The notes under the pieces are model-generated. The model did not search any database. It was not told the origin of the DNA and worked only from the letters and a program-made list of their open reading frames with translations. Of a DNA stretch of 6,892 nucleotides, positions 1 through 5,935 are shown one piece after another. A program made the translations under genes and the position numbers. The number at the start of each line of letters is the position of its first letter. Within the stretch, counting starts at the first letter, position 1. Location of the stretch: positions 1-6,892 of the forward strand of contig RFIY01000036.1 in the NCBI GenBank assembly GCA_003695505.1, read 5' to 3'. Source of the DNA: J088 sp003695505 [NCBI: Candidatus Dadabacteria bacterium] (GTDB taxonomy: Bacteria; J088).

Positions 1-121
1 AGAGTACATTGTCGAGCGACGCGGAGTCATCGACCTGAAGGGGAAAGGACCGACAGACGTCTGGTGGCTTTGCGGTGTCCGGACGGAGGCGAGCGATCCG
101 CCCGCTGACTCAATTTGCTGA
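1..121 (+). CDS. Class III adenylate/guanylate cyclase, C-terminal end (partial)
   Basis: Frame 2 is open from base 2 to a TGA at 119-121 and gives 39 residues. The start lies outside the window. It reads VERRGVIDLKGKG, then P-T-D-V-WWL-C-GV. This matches the ending of class III cyclase catalytic domains, whose last strands typically read EERGEIEVKGKG followed by a short link and a Y/W-W-L-x-G motif. Such enzymes make cAMP or cGMP from ATP or GTP. The metal-binding and substrate-choosing residues lie upstream and are not visible, so the nucleotide cannot be decided. About 13 residues after the WWLCGV segment form a short tail (DPPADSIC at the end) outside the conserved fold. The gene is convergent with the lipoprotein gene and overlaps its last 12 bp (110-121). 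What is seen is a short but well-matched motif; the family call is inference from that motif alone. Confidence 0.8.
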   Translation, partial: EYIVERRGVIDLKGKGPTDVWWLCGVRTEASDPPADSIC

Positions 122-1822
122 GTCGATGATCCAGATCAGGCTCGATAGCAACCGGTTCAGGTCGGGGTTACTGTAAACGCCGGTCGTAGCGACCGCATAT
201 TCACCCGGAGCCGTAGACGTCACCGGCTGCAGCAGCCCGTTCAGGTTTGGATTGGGCATAAACAGATAGACCGGATCGACGATGCCGTTCGCCGGTTCGG
301 TACTGCCAAGCGGATGCTGTTGCGCGAGAGGCGGCAGTGATGCCACGGCTGTGCTGTCGAGCTTTTCGAGCGCGACGAACGGATCACCGCTGCGCAGCGC
401 GACCGGTTCATCCCACTTGCCATTACCGACCCCGGGGCGCCCGGACGAGTCGGCGACCAGGTCGCCATTGGCATCCGGCAGACCGTCCACACCGGTATCT
501 TCGAATTCCCCATCGTCCACGGCATCGTTGCCGTTGGCATCCGTCCAGGGCTCCTGCTCGCTGCGCGTCACAAACGCACCTGCGCGATCACAGCCGGCCA
601 CCGTTCCAACTTCGGATTCGATGCAATAGAACGGCAACAGACCCGTGTCACGGTCCTTCAGGTCCGTCACGGGCGCGGTAAACAGCGTGCTGAGATTGAT
701 CGCCGGAATACGCAGCCCGTCCGGGCGCTTTGGCCCCGGGTAGTCGCCCACTGCGGTGCTGAGCGCCGTTTCCAGCAGATCTGTCCAGACCCAGTCGGGC
801 GCAAGGAACACCGTGGCATCATTGTCAAGACTTTGCCGCGCCAGTCGCGCCAGTTCCTGCAGGCGCGACGTCGACAGTAATGGATCGATCGCCAGCACGA
901 CGATGTCGTTGTCTGGCACGCCCGCGACACGGACGAGAATCTGCCGAATGAATTTTCCTTGTGGGAAAACGTCATCATCCTGCTCGTCGTCCTCGTTTGC
1001 CAGGTAATCCAGCCCATTCTCGATCGCTGCCAGTCCGTCGCTGGCCCGCGCACGCAGCGCCGCCAGTGCGGTGCTGTCCGCCAACAGCACGCCGAATTCG
1101 GCGTCGAGCCAGGGCGGCGTGTCAAAGCCGAGGGCGTCGGATGCATCAAGTATCCAGGCAGGAATCTGCGCGGGAGAATCGGGCAGATCCGGTATCGTCG
1201 CATCGGTCAGTGCCGCATCGACGACGGTCGCGACGACTCCGTCGTAGGCGGCGACGAACTTGACCGCGGTCACGGCTTCCTGCAGCAGACCGTAAATCAG
1301 TCTGATTTCGGTCAGATCCCACTCGCCGGAAAGATCGACTGGCGTCGTGTCTGTAACAATGCCGGGCAGGACGAAACTGCCCTCGTCAAAGGTGAACGAA
1401 AAGTCATCCTGCGTGATCACCTCACGCCATGGCTGAATGATGCCTTCGTCGAGTACGACGTCGACGAGCGTCGACAGGATCGGCACGAGATCTTCGCCAG
1501 GCGGCAGAGGCGGCGCGCTGGAATCGGGTTCGGTTTCCGTTGTCGTGTCGGTCGAATCGCTGACCAGCCGTGCGGCGCTGTGAAGCAGGTCTGCGACGCC
1601 GATCATCCCGATACCGAATGCGGCGCGCACATGTTCGGTGCTGCCGGAAGTCGTTGCCGCGTACACGTCCCGATACAAACCCAGCGCTTCGGCGCGCGCG
1701 AATGCATCGCCGACCCGCGTCCGCAACAGTTGCTCGGCCTGTTCAAGCTTGCGCGTGGTGGACACTTCGTTGCACCCTGCCGCCAGAACGACGCAGGCCA
1801 ATATGGACAGGACGACCCGCAT
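110..1822 (-). CDS. Large outer-membrane lipoprotein with EF-hand-like Asp-rich motifs, function unknown
   Basis: This encodes 570 residues starting at ATG 1822. The N-terminus is a lipoprotein signal: MRVV, a hydrophobic stretch, then lipobox LAAG-C17. The +2 residue is Asn, not Asp, which favours sorting to the outer membrane. Residues about 24-85 are helical and TPR-like (KLEQAEQLL, ARAEALGLYRDVYAA, then AAFGIG). Residues 88-109 are a Ser/Thr/Asp/Pro linker. The middle (about 110-380) is a mixed, mostly helical region with an acidic run NEDDEQDDD at 276-284. Residues 428-439 (DANGNDAVDDGE) fit an EF-hand calcium loop: D1, N3, N5, V8, D9, E12. Related motifs follow at 450-454 (DANGD) and 466-472 (GNGKWDE). 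Cys400 and Cys411 are the only cysteines besides the lipid-attached one in the mature protein and could form a disulfide. The start shares its A with the barrel gene's stop (TGATG), so it is probably translationally coupled and may work with the barrel. I do not recognise a named family. Confidence 0.85.
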   Translation of the reverse strand: MRVVLSILACVVLAAGCNEVSTTRKLEQAEQLLRTRVGDAFARAEALGLYRDVYAATTSGSTEHVRAAFGIGMIGVADLLHSAARLVSDSTDTTTETEPDSSAPPLPPGEDLVPILSTLVDVVLDEGIIQPWREVITQDDFSFTFDEGSFVLPGIVTDTTPVDLSGEWDLTEIRLIYGLLQEAVTAVKFVAAYDGVVATVVDAALTDATIPDLPDSPAQIPAWILDASDALGFDTPPWLDAEFGVLLADSTALAALRARASDGLAAIENGLDYLANEDDEQDDDVFPQGKFIRQILVRVAGVPDNDIVVLAIDPLLSTSRLQELARLARQSLDNDATVFLAPDWVWTDLLETALSTAVGDYPGPKRPDGLRIPAINLSTLFTAPVTDLKDRDTGLLPFYCIESEVGTVAGCDRAGAFVTRSEQEPWTDANGNDAVDDGEFEDTGVDGLPDANGDLVADSSGRPGVGNGKWDEPVALRSGDPFVALEKLDSTAVASLPPLAQQHPLGSTEPANGIVDPVYLFMPNPNLNGLLQPVTSTAPGEYAVATTGVYSNPDLNRLLSSLIWIIDSAN

Positions 1823-3117
1823 CAGAACCGCGCCCCAAAACTGATGCCAGCCATGGTCGCACCCCAGCGGTAGACACCGTTGTTCAGAATCGTGGCCTCA
1901 CCGACGATGGCGATCGGCTCGGCTTCACTCGTCGTAACCTCGCGCTTGTGATAGATCACATGCGTCAGCCCGAGGTTCCCGTAAAAACGTCCGTAATCGA
2001 GCCCGTATCCGACGCCAAGAATGTGGCGATTGCCGTCGTAGTCGGTCAGGCTGAGCCGACTGTCTTTCGCCGCACTCATATCGAAGGTATAGCCCCAGCG
2101 AACCTCCTGATGCTCATCCAGATCGTAGCCCGCGCCACTTTGCACGGCAAACGAATTGCGATAGTCCTTCTTGAGCGTAATGTCTTCGAATTCGAACACA
2201 CCAATTTGATTGTTCTTGAGATCGATCAACTGCTCGGTATATTCGCTGAAATTGAAGTAGCGCCCCGTCAGCTCCCAGCGCCAGGTGTCATTGCGGAAAC
2301 CGACCGCGAGACGGGCCTCCAGCGGATAGCGCTGCGACGCGGTTGCGTTGTCAAAGGCGGTATCGGGATCAAAGCCAACCGCCGGGAAATCGACGCGGAT
2401 CTTGCCGTGCACGGCAAAGTCGACGCCCGGGGCAAAGACGGCACCAATAGTCCAGTGCTCAATCGGCGCGATCAGCAGCCCAACCTTCGGCCGTGGCGCG
2501 AGGTCTCCGGTGCCGTCGAACTGGATCTGACCTTCAAGCGTCCGCATACCAACGACAAGCGGGATCGCCATCCGCTGCGAGACCCAGGGATACCCGATAT
2601 CGAGGCCCAGAGACAGTGTGATGGCACTGACCGGCCGCCAGGCCGCCGCGACGGTACCCCAGGCAAGGCTGACGCGCGTCCGCTGGATCTGATAGCGCTG
2701 CGGGCCATCGTCCTCAAATGTCTGCCGCGGACCGTACGGCGTGAACAGCCCGCCGGCGATCGCCCAGTGATCGTTGATCTTCCAGCCACCGTACAGGTTG
2801 GGGATGTGATTGACGTAGTCTCCGGCATTCGATGTCTTCTCACCATCTCCGAGGCCGGGTACAGGCGCCGGGTCGAACGAGGCCCGATAGTAGAACGCGA
2901 AATAGTGAAATTCGGCGGTCAACCCCTGCTGCAGGTTGATCAGCTGCGCCGGATTGTGATCGAGTACGGACAGATCGTCGCCCTGCGCGACCCAGGCACC
3001 GGACATGCCCTGGGCCTTTGCGCCACCCATCGGAAAGATCAGACCACTCGCCGACGAACCAGCAGGTACCAGCATCGGAAGCCCGAGGAACAACAATGTC
3101 AGGACGACTCGCTTCAC
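1822..3117 (-). CDS. FadL/OmpP1-like outer-membrane beta-barrel transporter
   Basis: This encodes 431 residues, the usual length for the FadL/OmpP1/TodX family, whose members carry long-chain fatty acids or other hydrophobic compounds across the outer membrane. The start is GTG at 3117-3115. It gives a Sec signal peptide (MKRVV, a hydrophobic core, cleavage near residue 23-24 at SSAS/G). After it comes the family-like N-terminus: SGLIFPMGGAKAQGMSGAWV, then the D-D ... NPA motif (NPA at 55-57), which corresponds to the 'plug' region. A FadL-like P-Y-G motif (127-129) follows an amphipathic strand. The rest alternates as expected for a barrel and ends in Phe (GISFGARF), the usual C-terminal aromatic for BAM recognition. 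No strong Shine-Dalgarno is visible before the GTG. The stop overlaps the downstream lipoprotein start as TGATG. The substrate cannot be read from sequence; fatty acid or hydrocarbon uptake is a family-level inference. Confidence 0.88.
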   Translation of the reverse strand: MKRVVLTLLFLGLPMLVPAGSSASGLIFPMGGAKAQGMSGAWVAQGDDLSVLDHNPAQLINLQQGLTAEFHYFAFYYRASFDPAPVPGLGDGEKTSNAGDYVNHIPNLYGGWKINDHWAIAGGLFTPYGPRQTFEDDGPQRYQIQRTRVSLAWGTVAAAWRPVSAITLSLGLDIGYPWVSQRMAIPLVVGMRTLEGQIQFDGTGDLAPRPKVGLLIAPIEHWTIGAVFAPGVDFAVHGKIRVDFPAVGFDPDTAFDNATASQRYPLEARLAVGFRNDTWRWELTGRYFNFSEYTEQLIDLKNNQIGVFEFEDITLKKDYRNSFAVQSGAGYDLDEHQEVRWGYTFDMSAAKDSRLSLTDYDGNRHILGVGYGLDYGRFYGNLGLTHVIYHKREVTTSEAEPIAIVGEATILNNGVYRWGATMAGISFGARF

Positions 3118-3125
3118 GGTTGATT

Positions 3126-3154
3126 ATTCTTGTGGGAATAGCCCATTCTGTCAA
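3126..3154 (-). promoter_or_regulatory. Sigma70-type promoter for the barrel-lipoprotein operon
   Basis: On the minus strand there is a perfect -35 box TTGACA (3154-3149), a 17-bp spacer, and AAGAAT (3131-3126) as a 4/6 match to the -10 consensus. Predicted transcription would start at about 3119, only 1-3 nt before the GTG start codon at 3117, so the mRNA would be leaderless or nearly so. A better -10 match (AATAAT, 3128-3123) has a 20-bp spacer, which is too long. Confidence 0.55.
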
Positions 3155-3202
3155 ACGGGTACCTGATCGCCGCTCACACGTCGCGCGCCGCCGCTTCGCC
3201 GC

Positions 3203-3233
3203 AAAAAAAACGGCGCCCCCAGAGGCGCCGTTT
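3203..3233 (-). terminator. Intrinsic terminator of the ferredoxin gene
   Basis: Read on the minus strand, a stem of AAACGGCGCC pairs with GGCGCCGTTT around the 6-nt loop TCTGGG. The 7-bp GC core is flanked by three A-T pairs, and the structure runs into eight T (A8 at 3203-3210 on the plus strand). It begins 27 nt after the ferredoxin stop. It would insulate the ferredoxin transcript from the barrel operon, whose promoter lies about 50 bp further on. Confidence 0.93.
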
Positions 3234-3260
3234 GCAGTCATGCTGTTGCTGAACCGAAAT

Positions 3261-3557
3261 TCAGGAAATCTTCCACTTTTCCTTGAATTCAGCCAACGAC
3301 AGTTGATAGTAGTCCGCGTTCTTTTCGATGAAGTCCTGCTCATCATCCGGCACTGCATCTTCGGAATAGATTGCCTCTACGGGGCATTCCGGTTCGCAGA
3401 CGCCGCAATCGATGCAGACATCGGGGTCAATGTACAACTGATCGGTGTCCTCGAAACCGTCCTCATCCGGCTTGGGATGAATGCAGTCGACAGGACAAAC
3501 TTCGACACAGGCGGTATCTTTTGTACCGATGCAATTTTTGCCAATGACGTATGGCAT
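3261..3557 (-). CDS. 7Fe-type ferredoxin ([3Fe-4S] + [4Fe-4S])
   Basis: This is a 98-residue soluble electron carrier starting at ATG 3557. AGAGGAG (3574-3568) lies 10 nt upstream as the ribosome binding site. Cysteines are at 9, 17, 21, 25, 48, 51, 54 and 58. The first motif is C9-IGTKDTA-C17-VEV-C21-P; the usual second Cys of a 4Fe-4S motif is replaced (T12). The second motif is C48-ID-C51-GV-C54-EPE-C58-P. By analogy with Azotobacter FdI and Thermus ferredoxin, C9, C17 and C58 would hold a [3Fe-4S] cluster, and C21, C48, C51 and C54 a [4Fe-4S] cluster, with C25 free. Between C25 and C48 there is an acidic stretch ([13 protein letters not shown]) about 8 residues longer than in FdI. The C-terminal helix (about 71-98) is also acidic, as expected for docking to redox partners. 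The gene is monocistronic with its own terminator. The partner enzyme is not evident from the neighbours. It is related to proteins named FdxA, but I do not assign the symbol because of the different first motif. Confidence 0.95.
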   Translation of the reverse strand: MPYVIGKNCIGTKDTACVEVCPVDCIHPKPDEDGFEDTDQLYIDPDVCIDCGVCEPECPVEAIYSEDAVPDDEQDFIEKNADYYQLSLAEFKEKWKIS

Positions 3558-3610
3558 CGCTGAGCAACTCCTCTGTCTTGCAGCCGCTGGGGCTCGCGTG
3601 TTGGGGATGG

Positions 3611-3622
3611 AAAAAAAAAAAA
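3611..3622. repeat. Homopolymer of 12 A in the divergent intergenic region
   Basis: Twelve consecutive A on the plus strand (T12 on the minus strand), 54 bp upstream of the ferredoxin start. No convincing GC stem precedes it on the minus strand (only 3-4 bp pairings), so I do not call it a terminator. Tracts of this length are prone to slippage and also bend DNA. Confidence 0.9.
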
Positions 3623-3641
3623 CCGGCTGGAGGCCCTCTAT

Positions 3642-3657
3642 TTGACCATGTGGTCAA
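3642..3657. promoter_or_regulatory. 16-bp palindrome, candidate operator
   Basis: TTGACCA-TG-TGGTCAA has two perfect 7-bp arms around a 2-bp centre. It lies between the divergent ferredoxin (85 bp away) and secreted-protein (115 bp away) genes. Each arm also contains a TTGACC -35-like hexamer, one facing each gene, but neither has a good -10 at 16-18 bp. A third GGTCAA half-site occurs at 3732-3737, 80 bp from the one at 3652-3657. The size and symmetry suit a dimeric helix-turn-helix repressor; the regulator is unknown and no regulator gene is in the window. Confidence 0.5.
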
Positions 3658-3756
3658 GATGGGTACTCCTGAGCATAGGGTAGCATATTCGGGTGAATTT
3701 GCACATTGCGGAACCGGCCACCCCGCGCTGCGGTCAAAGGCGGGCAACGCCGTACC

Positions 3757-3764
3757 AGAAAGGA
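3757..3764 (+). promoter_or_regulatory. Ribosome binding site that fixes the TTG start at 3773
   Basis: AGAAAGGA lies 8 nt before TTG 3773-3775. It supports this start over upstream in-frame ATGs (3551, 3659) that would bury the signal peptide inside the protein. Confidence 0.75.
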
Positions 3765-3772
3765 CCAGTTCG

Positions 3773-4627
3773 TTGAAGACAAATGCTTTGCTCGTAGCTG
3801 CCGTGGCCGCGTTTTCATCACCGGCTCTGGCGGCCCCTGATGCGGCCACCGATTCGGCCGGCCGCATCCTGATCGACTGGCGCCCTGCGCCGGAAATGCG
3901 GTACATACATTCGAGCAGCTCCAAGTCACGCACCAGCGTCAAGCAGCCGAACCAGAAAGAATCCCACACGGTTGCCGACGTATTGACCAATATCATTCTG
4001 ATCGAGACCGGCCCCCGCGAATTCGACGGTACACAGCCCTTGTCGATTCTGTTGCGGGATTCCCACGCACAAGCGTTCACGCAAATGCTCAGGCCGCTAC
4101 AACGCGAGTCACCGCTGAAGGACTATGCCGGTATCCGTGCCGAGCTGAATCTGAGGCCAGACGGCACGCTCAAACTCAGTGACGCGGACGTCAAAGGAAA
4201 GCCGATCAAACCGGCACTACAGACGCTCTACAGCATGGCAAAGAATGTCCTGTACCCGTTTCCGCCGGCGCGCAAACATCTCGCGGTCGGGGAATCCTGG
4301 GAGGCAAGTGAATTTCGTCGCCTGCCCGTACAACGGGCGCTCGTCGATGTCGAGGTACTACGAAAGATCACCGTGGCAAACATCACACCGGGCACCATCG
4401 ACTTCAAGACGGATATCGTGGTTCGCCCGCGCTACCCTGACCAGGGGCAGGCCATGTTCGGCCGAGGTTCAGGCACATGGACGCTCAGCCGCGTCTTCGG
4501 CGTCTTTATTCACGCAAATGAAAAACTCGTCACCGAATCGAAAGTACTTGGCCCAAAGGGCTGGCTGTTATTCAAGTCGGATACCGAGACCGAGCTGGTG
4601 ACCGAACCAGAGCCGTTGAAGAAGTAG
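3773..4627 (+). CDS. Secreted (periplasmic) protein of unknown function
   Basis: This encodes 284 residues. I start it at TTG 3773 because an RBS lies 8 nt upstream and translation from here gives a textbook Sec signal peptide: MKTN, a hydrophobic core, and cleavage at ALA/A between residues 20 and 21. The frame is open back to 3551, but that extension would run antisense over the ferredoxin start, includes the A12 tract, and would put about 74 residues before the signal. The mature protein has no cysteine and no transmembrane segment. From about residue 68 it looks beta-rich, with a YPFPP ... VGESWE block at 161-177, then alternating strands (FKTDIVV, GSGTWTLS, VFIHANEKLVTESKV) and an ending rich in Glu and Thr. 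The P-x(n)-VGESW turn followed by paired strands is reminiscent of DUF6263-like secreted proteins, but this is a weak resemblance. It stands alone between a divergent ferredoxin and a terminator. I do not assign a function. Confidence 0.8.
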   Translation: MKTNALLVAAVAAFSSPALAAPDAATDSAGRILIDWRPAPEMRYIHSSSSKSRTSVKQPNQKESHTVADVLTNIILIETGPREFDGTQPLSILLRDSHAQAFTQMLRPLQRESPLKDYAGIRAELNLRPDGTLKLSDADVKGKPIKPALQTLYSMAKNVLYPFPPARKHLAVGESWEASEFRRLPVQRALVDVEVLRKITVANITPGTIDFKTDIVVRPRYPDQGQAMFGRGSGTWTLSRVFGVFIHANEKLVTESKVLGPKGWLLFKSDTETELVTEPEPLKK

Positions 4628-4715
4628 CCTCAGCCCACCCTCTTTCCGGAGCGCTTCCGCACAGCGTCGCAGCCCCGGCGATCAGGAACGACGGCCCCCC
4701 GGCGCGAGTCAATGC

Positions 4716-4739
4716 AGCGCGTGCGCGAACGCGTTTTTT
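4716..4739 (+). terminator. Intrinsic terminator after the secreted-protein gene
   Basis: The stem AGCGCGT/ACGCGTT (4716-4722 with 4729-4735, one G-T wobble) closes on the loop GCGCGA and runs into six T (4734-4739). It lies 89 nt after the stop at 4627. On the minus strand no T-run follows the hairpin, so it acts in one direction only. Confidence 0.8.
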
Positions 4740-4812
4740 GTACACGTCCGACCTGCGGCGATCAGCTCAGCGCACCCGACAACGCCGCGGCCGATGACTT
4801 CCTTTTTTCGGA

Positions 4813-4825
4813 TATCGGACCGATA
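4813..4825. repeat. Short inverted repeat in the convergent gap
   Basis: TATCGG-A-CCGATA is a perfect 6-1-6 inverted repeat 67 bp beyond the end of the peptidase gene. On the plus strand a T6 run (4803-4808) comes before it, not after it. On the minus strand it is followed by A-rich, not T-rich, sequence. It therefore fits a protein-binding site or chance better than a terminator. The rest of 4628-4891 shows no coding frame that I can support. Confidence 0.4.
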
Positions 4826-4891
4826 CCCTGAGTAGTCTCGTCGCTGCCGGTAAGATATGCAACCGCGTTGCTGACCGCAGCCTGACACGTT

Positions 4892-5935
4892 TCACTGCTT
4901 GTCACAGTCCGGCAGCCGCTCCGGCCACAGGTCGGTTTCGTCTGTCACGTCTCGCGTCAGGCAGCGCAGGCGGTTGATCGTTCCGCGGTAGTCCGACAGC
5001 GCAAGCCGAAACAGGTGCTCCTGCCACTCTGGGTGGGCACCGTAGACATGGTGCGCGAGCAGGAAGGCGTGATTGATTGGCGCCTCCGCCAGGCGGCGGT
5101 AGCCTTCTTGCGACCACGGCGCGTCGGCGATCTCCTGCTTCAGTTTCGCGATGACCCTGGCCTTGATCTGCAAACGGGCCTCAGCGGTCGTGGTGGCTGC
5201 GTAAGCCGTTTCAAGGTCGCGGATCGTGCGGTCGACCAGATCGCGCCAGAGGCGTCGGTCGGCAAGGCGCGCTTCGAGTACTCGTGCCAGCTCGGGGTCG
5301 GCATCACGGAGCAACAAGAGCGCACCTGCGTCGCCCAGCGCCGTTGCAACCGACTCATTCCAGTCACTGTGCCCTGGAGCGTACACGGTTGCGTGGACGA
5401 GTTCGTGGACGACGGTGTTGACGATGGCATCATCCGGTAGCCGGAAGAATGCTGGAAGCACGGGATCCGGTAGCCAGCCCAGCGTACTGAACGCCGAAGC
5501 GGTGCGCAGGTAATGATCCTTGTCCGGAAAGTGATCGGCGACGTAATCCTCGGCGCGCGCGCGGTCGAAAAAACCAAGATAGGGCACCCGCCCCGCGATC
5601 GGAAACTCCCAGTACACCGTTTCGAGCCGGTCAGGTTCGGCGATGGCAATCACCCAGACGTCAAAGTCATCCGGCAGACGAGCCACTTCGCGGTACTGAT
5701 GTGCGCGCGCCAGGCCCAGTTGAGCCTCGGCATCAGCCGCGGCATCGCGAATCAGCAACATTTTTCGACGTTGTTCCGCTGAAAAGCGGCGATCGCGAAC
5801 CGCCTGGTCTATCGGCTCACGGCGCAGCAGGATTCGCAGCTCGCCGGCGGCGACGTGCGCGAGATAGCCGGCTGTCGAACAACCACTGACCAGTAACGCC
5901 AGCGGCAGTACCGCAATACGCCTCAGTCGCCGCAC
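4892..5935 (-). CDS. Lipoprotein zinc peptidase, COG4324 'predicted aminopeptidase' type
   Basis: This encodes 347 residues starting at GTG 5935, which overlaps the end of lepB by 13 bp. The N-terminus is RRLRR, a hydrophobic stretch, then lipobox LVSG-C19, so the protein is lipid-anchored in the envelope. The catalytic region reads HELVH (177-181) followed by W-NE (N193, E194). The second Glu lies 13 residues after the last His, which fits a gluzincin-type site with His177, His181 and Glu194 as zinc ligands and Glu178 as general base. Around it the sequence follows the family pattern: a GWLPDP ... LPAFFRLPD block (153-168), then NTVVHELVHATVY, then WNESVATALGDAGALLLL. The C-terminal helical half ends in an INHAFLLAHHVYG motif, typical of these proteins. 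The family is named as an aminopeptidase from sequence only; the substrate is unknown to me. No clear Shine-Dalgarno is visible, so translation probably depends on coupling to lepB. Confidence 0.88.
   Translation of the reverse strand: MRRLRRIAVLPLALLVSGCSTAGYLAHVAAGELRILLRREPIDQAVRDRRFSAEQRRKMLLIRDAAADAEAQLGLARAHQYREVARLPDDFDVWVIAIAEPDRLETVYWEFPIAGRVPYLGFFDRARAEDYVADHFPDKDHYLRTASAFSTLGWLPDPVLPAFFRLPDDAIVNTVVHELVHATVYAPGHSDWNESVATALGDAGALLLLRDADPELARVLEARLADRRLWRDLVDRTIRDLETAYAATTTAEARLQIKARVIAKLKQEIADAPWSQEGYRRLAEAPINHAFLLAHHVYGAHPEWQEHLFRLALSDYRGTINRLRCLTRDVTDETDLWPERLPDCDKQ

Noticed and set aside
959-1873. A 304-codon open frame on the plus strand antisense to the lipoprotein gene
   Set aside because: The composition is Arg/Gly/Cys-rich with no recognisable motif, and the opposing frame has a lipobox and a coupled start.
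1570-3123. A 517-codon open frame on the plus strand antisense to the barrel gene and the start of the lipoprotein gene
   Set aside because: The product is rich in Arg, His and Pro with no domain or signal. It lies opposite two genes with clear signal peptides and family motifs, as expected for a shadow frame in GC-rich DNA.
3611-3640. Possible intrinsic terminator on the minus strand ending in T12
   Set aside because: The preceding sequence forms only 3-4 bp stems with tiny loops, and no minus-strand gene upstream would need it.
3551-3772. N-terminal extension of the secreted protein to an ATG at 3551
   Set aside because: It would run antisense over the ferredoxin start, encode the A12 tract as Lys, and place the signal peptide about 74 residues inside the protein. 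An RBS and a textbook signal peptide begin at TTG 3773.
3463-4080. A 205-codon minus-strand frame crossing the ferredoxin start and the secreted-protein gene
   Set aside because: It spans two supported genes and the operator region in a different frame, and its product shows no conserved motif.
4803-4825. T6 run plus palindrome as a terminator of the convergent genes
   Set aside because: The order is wrong: the T-run precedes the hairpin on the plus strand, and A-rich sequence follows it on the minus strand. The stem also has a one-base centre.
5140-5649. A 169-codon minus-strand frame inside the peptidase gene
   Set aside because: It is a second frame of the same strand; the product is Ser/Arg/Thr-rich, while the main frame carries the HELVH and NE zinc-site motifs.
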